A stretch of 64,000 nucleotides of DNA from Stratiolaelaps scimitus (GCA_019614645.1 JABWDB010000004.1:6386001-6450000); one strand, 5' to 3'. Positions 23,626 to 36,208 are shown, numbered from the stretch's first letter. Notes: generated from the letters alone by a model not told the origin. Numbers and translations: made by a program.

Positions 23626-24420
23626 CTGTAAATCAGTTGTATTTAACTAGTTAGTAGATAGAACACTGGTATCGAGAGGTTGCTTGGAAGAAGTCTCCTG
23701 GTCACCAAGTAATTTTTGTCGGATAGATCGAATAAGGCATATGTTCCCTGTTTCACAAATAAAGGAATCTCCAATATGGACGATCAAACGATTTGACAGT
23801 CGTGATTCGTGATCGACCATGATCATTTCATCGCAATTGGCAGAACCAGCGTACATGACCAAAAAACAAACATGCAGCCAAATAATCAATAACTATTCGC
23901 TTTGTGTGCAGGTTCTATAGTGTTCTTTATTGACAACAACTTGCGATAGATGCTGGCAGCCTGCCCTGTTGTTTTATGGGGGCAAAAGGTGTTTAGTAGG
24001 TAGATCCTCGGTCCAACCTGCGAGACGCATTCGTATTCCGTATCAGCGTCGTACACCGAATCACTCTCCTGGTGAATTCGGCCCTCCGTATGCTCATTGG
24101 TGCCGTTCGCGTCCATCAACTGTAAGCATAAGGCGTTGTTAGTAGGGTACGATATGCCGCACATTCAGCATTGACTTACCTTCGACGTGACGCGGATGAG
24201 TCTATGGTACAATCGTCTCTCTTAGTTATTAATTGCATCCATTTCTATTGTATTCGTTGTACACATTGTGAACGCATATCTAGACCCAGCCTAATTTATA
24301 ATAATAGATATTATCACAAGAGAGGAAAGATTTAAAATGATTAGTTTATTTTGCCTTTTTTTTTGTTGTTGTTTCATTGCGGTCGTCGTTATTCATCGTT
24401 AATATTATAATTTCTAATAT

Positions 24421-24499
<79 letters not shown>

Positions 24500-27400
24500 C
24501 TACACGTATTCATATAATTTGATCTGGGCTATTTACATTATTGTACATTCCTACTCTTGTAGTGTATATATAATATAATAAGTGCTTTGTGTGTTTCTGT
24601 ATTCGCTGCAAAAATTCCTACGACCTGGCGTTCGACAACCACTCAAACGCGAACCAAGCCATAGGTGTTGTCGTAGGTGGTTACATTCGCTACTGTACGT
24701 ATAAGACCTGTTTTCATTTTTGTTTATACACAAAACGATAAATCCATCACCAGAACTGTTTACAATGCATGTGCCTCTGTATAGATAGAATATATACACG
24801 CTTGCTGGGCCTTCTTGAACTGAAGAAGGCCCTGTATAATGGGAAAGATATAATGCAAACGCCATCGTAACATTGTGAGCGATGCACGGACGAAGGCTGC
24901 CTTACATTGCTTTTACATCAAACGGTGTGTCGTCCGAAACGCCTCATGAAGTCCAACGTTAAATGACGGTCACGAAATTATGGCTTGTTTCAACTCGTTG
25001 TCGCTGCATCGACCATGGTTCTTAGAGTTTGATTTTTGGACTTTATTGTCCTCTATTCGCAAGACAGAATTTTTGTTATACATAGTAATAATATTAATAA
25101 TAATTATTATAGATGTGTTAAATAGATGAAACAGTTAAATATTGTGTATAAATACTCTCTTATTTACATCCGCTTGTGATTACCTCGATCAGGCTACCGC
25201 AACGATATGCTCGGCCAAAGAACAATACGAAAAGACACGGCTAGATTATATATTTGCATCATTGCGGACCTTGTCAATTTTAAGCCAGTACGAGGACAGA
25301 GCAACACGATAACTGTGTTGAACGAATCATTTTATGACTATGAGTATTTATTCATACACTGGAACGGTTGTGATGTGGGGCTTCGATGTGTGCCGATTAT
25401 CCCTGCCACACCGATATCCCTTAGCAATATCTATGGGCCTATCCTTGAAAATTCGTGCATGTTAGAGCGCTCAATAATACGCCTCAAATACTACCTTGAA
25501 AATTGTTTCTACCACAGTAACGAGATTGCTCCCTCCCAATCTAGCGGGGGTCCGCTAACTCTAACCAGGAGCTCAAGATGTTGTTCATGTGGCTTAAAGA
25601 AAGGAGGATATCACCGTGCGTACACCTCGTAGCCGTGATGGCGTGTCGCTGGGGTGCACAATATTAAGAATGATTGCAACATCAAGATACGATTTATAGA
25701 CAAGTACGTGTATGAATATCCAACTGCCTTTCGCTTTGAAATGTTTCACATCAGCTTGACATCAGAACGTGTCATCTTGGGCCTGCCGGCTGTGTTTTGC
25801 AAGGAACGGCGCAAGCTACGAGGGGTAAAGTTTCTACCACATATACGACTAAAAGGGGCTTGTGCTTACGCCAGGAAGGGACCCACACACATCTTGTTCG
25901 CGCACTAGACAGTTTTTCGGTACAGATCAGTACGGTAAAGATCCATACTGCCACATCTGAGGCCAGGGCAGAATATCCGATCGGGGAAGGGGGGGGGTTC
26001 TAACTCTGGTCAATGGGGGCGCCATCCCTGCGCTTTCTGATCGCAGAGCTAATTTTGTTTGGCGAACACACCTCGCAGACGCATGGATTTCGACGACGTT
26101 CACAACTATTGCGACCACCATTACAATTGGTTTTATTGACTGTTCCGTTAATCCCTCGGTGTCAATGCGGGTAACATACACCGGCATCAGTATCCTTCAA
26201 TTACCGAATCTCACACCTTTAATTTAAATATATATATATATTAGCTTAAGTACTAAAATGTGATACCTACAGGTGGCACCTATCAGCCTTTTTCTTTAGC
26301 CTGTCTGACCTCGCCCTGTGACCTGGTGCATCGCCGGAGGCGGTCATCGCTAACAACAAGAGGCGATGCTTCCCTTAGCTGTCTCGTATTCATGTTCACT
26401 CATTTGTTTTCTCTCTGTATTTCTCTATCTCATATAGGCTTCCTTTCATGAAGTGCTTAGCCAATGCCATTTGCTTGTTTGGGGCCCAACAGACAACCTT
26501 AGAGAGCTTGTACGCGGCGTGCGGTCTCGTTCAAATCACTAATTTGAAAACGTCAATAAGAGAACGCGCTTCACGTTATCAACAAAAATGCAGCTCAATA
26601 TTCGGCCCTTGCTCCGCCCATTATTTTCATGTAGACTGTGACAAACTCCCTTCTTCAAATAGTGCACCCTGTATAACCTAGTCGGATGCTGGATAGACTA
26701 TAATATGGAATTGCATGACACACAATGCACTTGAATTGCCAATTGAATTGGCCAACGGCGCTTGGCTTGTGAACCGCACAAGTAAACTACGGTTTTTTGC
26801 TCACATAAATTCTTCCATGGGGCGTAATGTCCTTGGTTTATCCAGCAGCGCGTGGCTATGCCACTCCTAGCTTAGCTCTTCCGGACAAGACCTATAGAGT
26901 CGCATAGATTACTATCGACAGTCTATAATACCTGAAGAGTGCCACTATTGCCGGAGAACAGGTGTGCTTTGAAAGCTCGAGGCTAAATAATCGGTACAGG
27001 ATAAAATAATGGGTACTTACAACAGGGGAACCTTGAACTTTGGACCAGTTTTATAGATTTCGGTTACGTAAGGCGAATGCCAGATTCCACAGACCCGAAG
27101 ACGTATGAAGGTAAAAAAAACATTTGCTCCAGCTAAAAAACGCGTCATTTCGACAAGAAAACATTGTAGCGTAGTATAATACAATTCACAATACTGATAC
27201 TTGCGTCGTAAGGAACACGTTTCTCTTCAAGGTTTTAGTCAACGAAACAAACTTGAGTAAATGTCGTTATTTTCACTGATTGGGTCAAGGGAATCAATTG
27301 GTTGCATATTAGCAATTTGCAACAGGTAACAACGGAAATACAATCAATCAATCAATTTCAAAGCTTTAAACAATTTGTGTACAACTTGTAGAGAAAACCC

Positions 27401-27825
27401 AATTGCAAAAGTGGACCTTTTGAAAAGCGGCTAGAAGGGCAGGTATCGTTTCAACAATTCCAAGGCACGTTTCTGCCATTATCCGGTCAGTTACATATAT
27501 AGGGTTTGACAGCAATCAACATGGACTGCGTGCATTATTGGTAAAAGATAGAATTGTTAACACGTTTGTACAATATAGCCAACAATGAAACCGAGTGATC
27601 AATGGGTAGATAGACCAAGGTCGCAATCAGCGCCACAGCTTAGTACAGCGACAGATGGTGTCGAGCGCTTGCGAAAAGCGCTGGACAGCGCCCACCTGAA
27701 CCCGACTCTCGCATACTCCGTATATAATACATTGACATGGCCAACTCAACAAAAGCCACTCGGGCTGATCAGTGGGTCGGTCAGCTGGTTAAGATCAGCC
27801 AATCAGTTAGTGTTCGTTCGCCTCG
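23626..27825. other. Long spacer between units 6 and 7
   Basis: It holds a (TA)n block at 24428-24496, an ATT run near 25085-25111 and a short (TA)n near 26228-26241. A minus-strand frame at 23886-24164 has an acceptor and donor but enters in phase 0 and lacks zinc ligands. The plus-strand frame at 25207-25632 and the minus-strand frame at 25927-26187 are not recognised and may be chance. Confidence 0.45.
24428..24496. repeat. (TA)n microsatellite
   Basis: About 69 bases of pure alternating TA. Confidence 0.95.
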
Positions 27826-28310
27826 CTATGGATACAAATCGTCAATATTAACAACGAGATCTGAGACTGTCGCCGTTATGACGTTGGCCGTTGGTGTTCT
27901 CGACATGCCGCGCGCAGCTCCTCCTCCATAGAGATGCGATGTCCTGCCGGTCGCGAGCGAGGGCGGTGGCATAGCGGTATTCGGGTCGCGTTTGTGCTTC
28001 GTGAGGATATGTTTACTGAGGCCTGTCGTTGCGCCATTGGGAATCCGCAGGGCGACACCGCATACTCGACATTTTGCGTGTGTGCGATCGCCCGACCGGA
28101 GGAACCAACGCCAGACCGATGACCGCGTCTGCGCGGAGATGTCCGAGTAGTCGTCGCCGGCGGCGCAATCGCCGAGCGATGTCGACATGCACGGGCTGCT
28201 CGTACACGTCAGTAAGGTGTCACCACTCGCGAGGAAATCCGTTGATTCAGCATAGCACAGGGATGCGATGTCGGACAGATGGTGATCGGAAGAGGACATG
28301 CCTACTGAGC
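27826..28310 (-). CDS. Alternative terminal exon with BED zinc finger (unit 7)
   Basis: About 161 residues, entered in the shared phase at CCTCGTATTGCAG (AG at 28311-28312). The linker (about 1-55) is rich in Ser, Asp and Cys. The BED core: YSDISAQTRSSVWRWFLRSG (Trp 67), CRVC (Cys 81, Cys 84), IPNGATTGLSKHILTKH (His 101, His 106). A tail of about 50 residues follows, ending VVNIDDLYP. The core is very close to unit 8 (shared SAQTRS/AAQTRS, VWRWFLRS, PNGATTGL, HILTKH), so the two are recent tandem duplicates with unrelated linkers and tails. Upstream of the acceptor the frame runs through a (TA)n repeat, so the ATG at 28518 is not meaningful. Confidence 0.88.
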
Positions 28311-28451
28311 CTGCAATACGAGGAAATGGCGGGAACAATTGTTCAAATTTATCCCTATATCTGCCTGGGGGAAGACCTGTTATTCTATACGGAGGTCCTC
28401 GTGACTGACAAACCATTCGGCGAACCTGAGCCGATTGGTGCCTGGTAGCGA

Positions 28452-28485
<34 letters not shown>

Positions 28486-28832
28486 CGGCAGTGTGGAAAA
28501 CAACAGCGGTATCGACAACCTTTTCGAAGATACCTCTTCGTTGGTACTTTATTCATTTTATTCCCTTGGTATTTATTATATTTCTCTATTAGCGATTTCT
28601 TCGTGCTGATTATATAGTAGCCTCTTCACTGCGCCATATTCCCGTTCGTATGCGCCGTCTCTGTAAACAAAAAACGTCGTACCGTTAGTGCTGATTAATC
28701 TATATCCAAAATATACGATTGGCATAAACGCTTCGCTTTAATTTTTCCTTCTGTTCGAGTTATACAGAAATCGCGAGAAAACACAAATTCCCAATACGCC
28801 ATCTTGCTATTTGTACGCTGAAACTAATCTGT

Positions 28833-28991
28833 ATGAGCTGTGCAGCCGCGCCCGGTTACGCGGTAGCGCGCGCGAAGAAGGCCAAGGTCCGGAAGTACGC
28901 CGCACTCCAGGCAACCCACCTCTTTTCCCCCCTTGCGTTTGAGACCTTAGGCGGGCACGGACCCTTCACTGCAAACTTCCTCGAAAGGGTC
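28833..28991 (+). pseudogene. C-terminal relic of a non-LTR retrotransposon polyprotein
   Basis: Plus-strand reading gives GYAVARAKKAKVRKYAALQ, then THLFSPLAFETLGGHGPFT and NFLERV. A basic helix, then K-Y-x-x-L, then F-x-P-x-A-F-E-T-L-G-G, then F-L is the well-known pattern at the end of many invertebrate LINE ORF2 proteins, downstream of reverse transcriptase. No reverse-transcriptase motif is found upstream, so it is a 5'-truncated dead copy. Only the last part of the frame fits the pattern. Confidence 0.55.
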
Positions 28992-30330
28992 TACTATAGG
29001 CTGATCCGCACCTATATTCGCGGACTATATCCAGTAATACAATACTTCCTAAAAATTGTATGTTTGAATATAACTTAACAGCATATATTTAGCATGGTTA
29101 CAGAAAACCCGGAATGGTTATTGGTTGTAGCCAAGTCATCGTCAATTTATTATCAATTTACTGAAGCGAACTCCTCACTGAGTCCAAGGATTCGGTGCAT
29201 TCCCGCTCCTGTTCTGGTGCAGTATATATTGATACTATGGTAAGATGTAAAGTCGAACTCAAATGGTCAACCTTTGTTTGCATAGTTAACTGAAACATTT
29301 TGGCAATATGGTAGTCTGTCTTTGAGAATCGATGGAAAGAGGGTATTGTTATTGCAATCGTGGAATGTAAATTATGCCTCTCAGCAGCCTATAAAATCTA
29401 TCACATAATAAACAAGTTCCTCCAAATTAATTGAAGTCGGGAATTGCTTCTGTCGCGAATGTTTCGAATTTTGGCAAAATATTCTTAGTTGTCGCTTGTT
29501 GTATCTAACTATACATTTAACTAGGTTTTTTTACATCTATTTTTACTATTACAGTATATATTACATTAATACTGTATAGTACTTTGGAAGTCCTTTACCA
29601 GTTGTCCGCCTGATTCATACCACGTGGAATCCAATAGACTGTGAATCAAATGTGAGCACAAACACAACTTAACTAATTAGAGCCTTGCTACATCGTCTAG
29701 CCGCACATCGCACGTTAGATAGCTCACATTTGATTACATTGAGTTAATTCAACGCGTATTCTCCTTGTCTCTAGCTAAAAAATAATCGTGTAACATTTTG
29801 TCGGTGCCAAAATCGGAGAAACGAATATTGCTGTAGGATGCGGCGCAATGTTTCAGTCCCAATTACGTGTACCTTTCCCACATCTACACTATATACAATG
29901 TCAGGACCGCATCACCGTTTGAGGGGAGTCCGAGATATATTACATATAATCTGGTTTGTGCACGCTAAAAAAAACATATATATATATATATAGAACCGGG
30001 ACCCAGTGGCTGACGCCACCCGACCAGTATGCTAGCGGACCTCACGACAGATGGCGTCATGTTTAACGATGGCGTTATAAATAGATAGGCCTGCTCATGT
30101 ACTTTTCTCCTGGCTCGATATTTTCCACTGCCATACAGTCGCATCAAACGCTACGACAACGGTGTGAACCACTCTCATTTCGTCACCGTATTACCCTGTT
30201 GCAAGTATGTACTTCTCGGCTGCCCGTATCATTGTCGTTCCGTTGCGGGTCTCCCAGTAGCCTATTATTATTTCAGTTAACCTCCAACGACTGCTACTAC
30301 TGCATCGGTCTCGTCATACCACTACAGGTC

Positions 30331-30369
30331 CTCTTCCGATCTCACCCCAGGGGGGTGAGATTGGAAGAG
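30331..30369. repeat. 18-bp inverted repeat with 3-base loop
   Basis: CTCTTCCGATCTCACCCC and GGGGTGAGATTGGAAGAG pair with one mismatch. Such a tight, GC-richer hairpin is unusual in this AT-rich spacer and could be the centre of a palindromic element. Confidence 0.75.
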
Positions 30370-31527
30370 GTCAGCTATTCGATTGCATTACACCGTGCCG
30401 TAATACCGTGGCTTAAGGACGGTTATCCTATACTAAGGTTTTCGTCCACGGTACTGCTTTTTTTAGCATTACGATTATCCGACGACCGCCTTCAAACTAC
30501 TGCAATACGATGCCATACAAGGATTACCCTGCAAACGCTAACCTGTTCTCCTGTCGAAGTGTCCTTCTCCGTTACTAGATTACGGTGATTCAAGGGGTGG
30601 TGATAAGGCAAAATAGGCACTTTGTTTCCAATGGCAGAAACAAACGGGACAAATCGGGATTTTTGTTTTGAGAATATTACTGTGTGCCTATTGTATTACA
30701 GTATATGTGTATAGCTTTCAGAGCTAAAGAGCTTTCGCAGATGGATACAGATTCACAATCATAGTCGAAACAACGAGCCAAAAGAAGATCCTTTGTTCCT
30801 TGTTTACAACAACATCCTGTGGCGAATTTGACTTTTTCTGGATATGTCGTTTTTTTTGACCTTGTTTTTTTTCTAGTCTAGCCGGAGTTGAATACGAAAA
30901 ATCATCAAACACCGATTTCGAGATTCTCGGCATATACAAGGGAAACTTTTTCTAGCCAGGAACCTACTTTTTGTAAGGCGTGTCCTTTCCACTATAGTGT
31001 TTTCTCGTCAATCGAAATCCACATTCGAAAAATCACCCAAATCATTCGAGCCGTTTTCGCGATTGCCGACACATATATAGATACATACACAAATCCAAAC
31101 TCACTCGTCTGAGGGTGCAAATGATATGACATAGGCGGTATACAACGGTTACCTTTTCAGTGTGCACAGACCAAACTTTAGTTATATTAACTATTGTATA
31201 TATACTTCATATATATGATACACAAGTTAACGGCGGTGCGACCTTGTGATTTTTAGTTGTTGGCCTCGATCATGGCATAGAACGCTCTCGCTCGCCTCTT
31301 CCCACATGTTTTTTTCCAGTAAAAAATACCCACTACATGAAACATTTTAAATACTTTTGGCGACATGTTACTAGAATGTGTATATATATATATGCAATTT
31401 ATCAACCCATTATGTCATTGTGCTCTTTGTTCTATTTCGTCGACATGTAAATGAGCTGTTGAAGGCAACCGCTCTCAGGAGGGGTGCTTCGCTACGATCA
31501 GGTATGTTGATTCCTCCCCAGCATGTA

Positions 31528-31886
31528 TCACTGTTGAGGTAAGATACCATGTTTGGTGAGGATATGCATGTTAAGACCGGTTGTCGCTCCATTCGGTATT
31601 TTCATGTCAAAACCACATACGCGGCATTTCGCCAGAGTTCGATCGAACGAGCGCAGAAACCACCGCCACACCGGTGACCGAGTTTGCGCTGCGATATCGT
31701 AGAAGTCTGGACAGTCGGCCATGCTCAGCAGGAACTGTTCCGGATAGGCTTGGTCAACCGGTAACAATGGCTCATCATCGATGCAGATTGGAGCAATTGT
31801 TGACCTCGACTTTTGCTTAAACTGCTGCTGCTTCTGCACTCGACGGTCTCGTTCGATTTTAGCAGAGGCCACCGTTGACAATCTCA
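31528..31886 (-). CDS. Alternative terminal exon with BED zinc finger (unit 8)
   Basis: About 119 residues, entered in the shared phase at AACCTTTCAG (AG at 31887-31888). The linker begins RLSTVASAKIERDRRVQKQQ, basic and Gln-rich, then turns acidic. The BED core: AAQTRSPVWRWFLRSFDR (Trp 74), CRVC (Cys 88, Cys 91), IPNGATTGLNMHILTKH (His 108, His 113). It ends six residues later, at GILPQQ. It is the closest relative of unit 7. Compared with it, the linker has lost the Cys-rich segment and the long tail is absent. Confidence 0.88.
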
Positions 31887-32891
31887 CTGAAAGGTTAATT
31901 TGATGTTAATTTTTGCGGTAACATTCGAAGACATTCACAGGCCAACAAAACACAGAACAGGAGCTAAATATATGATATGTGGGTTTCTTGCCTTGAGGAA
32001 ATTCTCTCTATTCGATAACGACACCACATATTTTTCCACAAAAAAAAAATCAAAAATCGATCAGGGGATTGATCAGGTGACCTTCGGTGACCTCGGTGTG
32101 TGGGGGCGGGGGTCGCTTTAGTAAATTATCTTTGCGGATCTTTCTAAAAAGCATCCTTGTCCTCATCGTACTTCGGAAGAACAATGCGAATTTCGTTAAT
32201 ATCACTTGTCATTAAGCTTCCTCTACGACATCTGCAGAGACTCTGCTTGTAAAATGCCAAAGAGACACCTTTGTCGTAACCAAAGTTAAAACAGTAGTGT
32301 AAAGGTATCGTTATTCCGTGTTCTATAGTGTATCCTTGCGAATATATTATACGAAAGTACCCCACTCGGGGTCCGTTTCAGCTCAAAGTAAATCCAACAA
32401 TGCTTCACAAAACAACACATTTTTATTTGTTGCGATCTTCCCCGAGTTGTGATATTCACTTTTGTACGAGCATGGTCACTTCCGTGCGACTGTGGCTTGC
32501 TGATAAATCAATTCGAACTTTACGCACGAAGAAATCGGTTCCGTCAGTCATGACTGAGTCACGTGTCGAGCTTCAGGACTGCGTGTATAAGTATACAGAT
32601 ACACGATACCTAAGCGTAATTTCCTCTAAATTCGTGTATTTTGTAAGTATTAATTTACAGCACAGAAGCAAAATAGCTCTATTGTGTTAACAAATTAGCT
32701 TTTGCCATATTTTCTGTCCAGTGGCAATCTATATATATATATACTTGGGTGTTCGCAGCAAAGTATGCCTCTGCACGTGTATATAAACATCAAAATTACA
32801 TCTAACTCCACACATATGTATATATATATATAAACATTTAAAACAGTACGGGCTCATTAGCATGACGCTGCCGTTCAGGATACAACATCCG
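31887..32891. other. Spacer between units 8 and 9
   Basis: A plus-strand frame at 32328-32690 (120 codons) is not recognised. A minus-strand AATAAA at 32422-32427 lies about 465 bases after the stop of unit 9. (TA)n occurs near 32728-32743. Confidence 0.45.
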
Positions 32892-33050
32892 TCATTTGGG
32901 TTCAGGATGTATCCCTGCCTTAGCAGCTTCTTGTGGATGCCAGCGCAGTACGTGTCGCCTTAACTGTGAAGTACCACCGCCAAAACAGCGTGAAACCTTC
33001 CGACAAAGCCTGCACATTGCCTGATTCCTATCCATCGTCACCAAAAACAC
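32892..33050 (-). CDS. BED finger, second exon (unit 9)
   Basis: Acceptor GCCGTGACAG (AG at 33051-33052), phase 0, with no ATG needed. It encodes VFLVTMDRNQAMCRLCRKVS, then TSQLRRHVLRWHPQE and a tail ending IHPEPK with a stop at 32892-32894. Cys 59, Cys 62, His 79 and His 84 (numbered through the joined unit) complete the BED domain begun in 33295-33431. Alignment with the unsplit unit 10 is direct: VFLVTMDRNQAMCRLC against FFLLTIDKTHALCRLC. The two-exon structure is a prediction, but phase, splice signals and homology all agree. Confidence 0.85.
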   Translation of the reverse strand: MFLVTMDRNQAMCRLCRKVSRCFGGGTSQLRRHVLRWHPQEAAKAGIHPEPK

Positions 33051-33294
33051 CTGTCACGGCATAAAACGAAATTAAATTACCTCGCGGCACATATAATATA
33101 CACGTGTATATATACAAGTTTGGACAGCCATTTCATTTAACATATCCCTCATTAAACTCGAAAAACACTTCCAATGTACAAGACAATAAAGCAACTCGTC
33201 GACGTACACTTATACATATAAATAAATCAATATTTTTACTCATTCCGTCACTCATGTATTTGTTAATTTCACCCGCACGCAAATACTTATTCAC
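33051..33294 (-). other. Predicted intron inside the BED domain of unit 9
   Basis: A 244-base phase-0 intron, donor AAG|GTGAAT and acceptor GACAG|GTG, cutting right after the conserved Trp-Lys. Unit 10, its closest relative, has no intron at this point. Confidence 0.8.
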
Positions 33295-33431
33295 CTTCCA
33301 CGCCGGCGCTCGAAACGATGCGCTGGCATCGACGAATGGCTGCCCGTCGATCCACTCCTTGATTGGGGCAGTAGCTAATATGTCCTGGCTCGTCATGGCG
33401 TTGCATGCCTCGCCATCAGACGACGGAGCTT
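33295..33431 (-). CDS. BED finger, first exon (unit 9)
   Basis: Entered in the shared phase at GGTTCCCGTTGCAG (AG at 33432-33433). It encodes 45 full codons: a Ser/Ala-rich linker, then IKEWIDGQPFVDASASFRAP and AWK, with the donor AAG|GTGAAT immediately after. GQPFVDASASFRAPAWK matches GQTFVDVSDSFRSPSWR of unit 10 and places the conserved Trp at residue 45. The unspliced frame continues to 33133 without zinc ligands and is intronic. The joined protein is about 98 residues. Confidence 0.85.
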
Positions 33432-35557
33432 CTGCAACGGGAACCTCTAGTTAGGATCGATGTCAAGTGTTCACCCCGTAGCGCCGAATGATACAGATCA
33501 CATTACAGATTTCAGTGACGGGTCATGCGGATAGCCGAAGCGCTGACGCAGGATGATGAAAAGCGGAGACGAAGGACAGACAGACATATGCACGCCAGTG
33601 CCTTGTTGCATAATCATGGATCCAATGGCCCTCGTGAAAGTGAGCGATGCCCGTCAAATTCAGACGAAAACTGAATTTTGATTTTTGCTGGAACCACGGC
33701 TACCTGGATACTTGGCCGGGCGGACATCGGGTGTGGCCGTTACGAACGGCGGGCTTCACTCTTTGTTGGCGTCTATTGCAAGCGATCAAGATAATGAACA
33801 AGAGGATTTATTGGAACACATTGGAGGCGTTTAAATACCCTATGGATCGCCATTTCATGTGACGGACAGTCGTTAGTTTCCAGGGTTTCAGAGACACAAT
33901 ATCCCAAATTATGTCAATGATGACGACGCGGGTCTAAGACAGCTGTCTCAGCTCAGGCTGCTAGGCGAATCATACCGACGGTTTAAATAATGATAGCGGC
34001 GATTCCCTTGAAAACAAGGTAATGGCGGATCGGCTGTATGTGTGTGGGTTGATCCGCGGTCAACTAATCGACTGCAAATGTTAGTGACCAAAAAATTTTG
34101 CATTTTATATATATACATATATATATATGTAATAGAATACTGAATTTATTAATAAATATCTTCTTCTTGAGCAATTTACACGTTTCTTTGGCGCCACGTC
34201 AGACGCCTACAGTTTTAAATAGTATATTTTCATCACACTAGGGCATCTTAACTCACCCATATAATACCCATCACCTTTAACAGTAATAGCCATATTCTAT
34301 AATAGAAGAGCCTGTAAGCTCTGCACGACTTCATCTTATCGTTGATCGGCCCTGAATTAGCGGGTTTTATGGCTATTTTATGGGACGTAAGAACCAATTT
34401 CTCAGTAATTAATTTCACTTGTCGTCAGCAGTTGGCAGATGATGCTCGATCACACTGCAGATATCGATTGAGCTGAAATCACTGCGGGCATATGTTGTTG
34501 TTGTTGGAACCGCACCGGAAACTTCCAGCGACCAGGAGGAAGATGTCGGCTCATGTCGGCTATAATACATCTCAGATGGTGCCGAAAAAGTACCTCACGC
34601 GATAGCTTTCGGCGAATTTACAGTTGTTCAAGGGCAAATGCTACCTGGGTGAAGTCTTGCTTACTTTATCCTATATTAGTATTATATATATATATTTATA
34701 TACAAACATATGAACATTGTATTCCACAAGTCACCGACATAATGCAACAATTCAAGTCACTGCATTTCTCTATTGATATATTGTTAGTATCTGTAGGTAT
34801 TTGGATACGGTGCGTATCACTATAATTTGCGTTTACTCCACTCAAAGTGCTGCAAGACTCCCTAAGAAGGTTGGTGCCTGCGGGCAAAAATGATTGTCCC
34901 TCGTCTCGATTTGGACATGCTTCGAACGTGTTTGGTTCAAGTGACACGAACCCTGTCGGCTGGGTTGTGTCTGACCCGGGCAAGGCGTGGAATGTGGTAA
35001 TCATGGCGAAATCGCTAATTGTTGGAAGCGGGTTGAAAGCGCAGAAAGCAGCCGGTCCTGCTGATGCATGGGGTTTGGGCGATATGGTAACAGGCTAGCT
35101 TGAGTAATGACTTTGATCTGATGATTCACGAGTTTACTAGACGAACCCAAAGCTTATCGATGAAAGGAAATATGGATCTCTCGTGGCTTCTAGATAAGCG
35201 AGTATTACACATTTGGTGCGGACTATCGAACGTTGTTTTGCGCGGACTCGATATTCGCGGATACGATATTTTACCGGGCGTACATGTTTGGACTCAATTG
35301 CTGTACATACTCATAAGTTAATGGTTGATAATCTACCTAGGTGAAATACACAGTATTGCAACATCATTTGCGACATGATCGTTCGCTCAACTTGTCTATC
35401 GGCCAAAGCACTGCACTCTATACGCCATAGACGGACGTCGATATCATTGTGCTGGCTGTCGCTACGTGATACAGCGAGCGAACTGGCCTGAGCCGATGTC
35501 TAATGGAAGGACGAGATCCAAATAGGGATCCGTGCATAAGATCAAATCTACATATAG

Positions 35558-35589
<32 letters not shown>

Positions 35590-35924
35590 ATAGATATCAG
35601 CTGACGTCATTCATCTCGATTTCATCATTATAGGCTTCGTAGTGGTCTACATTTTTCTCTGGCTGCCATTCGTGCTGTGGCCCTGTGTGTCCTCTGTGCT
35701 TCAGTGTTCTTCTTTAGCCGAAAATTAGCAACAAAAGTGCCATTTTCTCCTCGTTGTTTTTTGTCGTCGTCGTCGTTGTTGTTGTTGCTGCTGCTGCTGT
35801 GGCCATCGTCGTCATCATTAACATCATTAATTGCATCATCACCACAATCAGCATCATCATCATTATAGCAATGGTGAATTCGGCCCGATCAGATGTCTGA
35901 TCTACGTTAATTTACATTTAGTCC
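33432..35924. other. Spacer between units 9 and 10
   Basis: It holds (TA)n near 34107-34132, 34683-34703 and 35558-35581, and a CTG/CAT repeat tract near 35766-35865. Plus-strand frames at 34847-35098 and 33647-33862 are unrecognised. Confidence 0.45.
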
Positions 35925-36208
35925 TCATTCAACATTAGCGAACTCCGGATGATAGCTGTGTATGTGCTTTCGGAGGTTGGTGCTCACACCCATCTGGCAC
36001 TTGTAGATACGTTGGCACAAGCGACAGAGCGCGTGGGTCTTGTCGATCGTGAGCAGGAAGAACCGCCACGAGGGCGATCGGAACGAGTCGCTAACGTCGA
36101 CGAACGTCTGACCTTCGTGTGCGACGAAGCGGGCCTCGGCCGGAAAGTCGAGCATAGGAAATGTGTCCGAGCCGGAATAGCCTGACGTAGGCCCAGACCC
36201 GGTGTGAA
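35925..36208 (-). CDS. Alternative terminal exon with BED zinc finger (unit 10)
   Basis: About 94 residues, entered in the shared phase at ATGTCCTTGCAG (AG at 36209-36210). A second AG at 36182-36183 is in the same phase and could be used as an alternative acceptor, dropping nine codons. Linker: HTGSGPTSGYSGSDTFPMLD. Then HEGQTFVDVSDSFRSPSWRF with Trp 48, CRLC (Cys 62, Cys 65) and LRKHIHSYH (His 82, His 87), ending PEFANVE. It is the intact, intronless sister of unit 9. Both differ from units 7 and 8 in the CRLC block and in lacking PNGATTG. Confidence 0.88.

Larger units (their letters stand above)
28311..31527. other. Spacer between units 7 and 8
   Basis: It holds (TA)n at 28453-28482 and 29976-29992, a LINE relic at 28833-28991 and an inverted repeat at 30331-30369. 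A 163-codon plus-strand frame at 30097-30588 includes that inverted repeat and resembles nothing I know. Confidence 0.45.

Noticed and set aside
23886..24164. Minus-strand frame with an acceptor (AG at 24120-24121) and a donor after ECVSQ.
   Set aside because: It enters in phase 0, the shared phase hits a stop, and there are no zinc ligands.
30097..30588. 163-codon plus-strand frame.
   Set aside because: It contains the inverted repeat at 30331-30369, has no recognisable domain and is within chance length.
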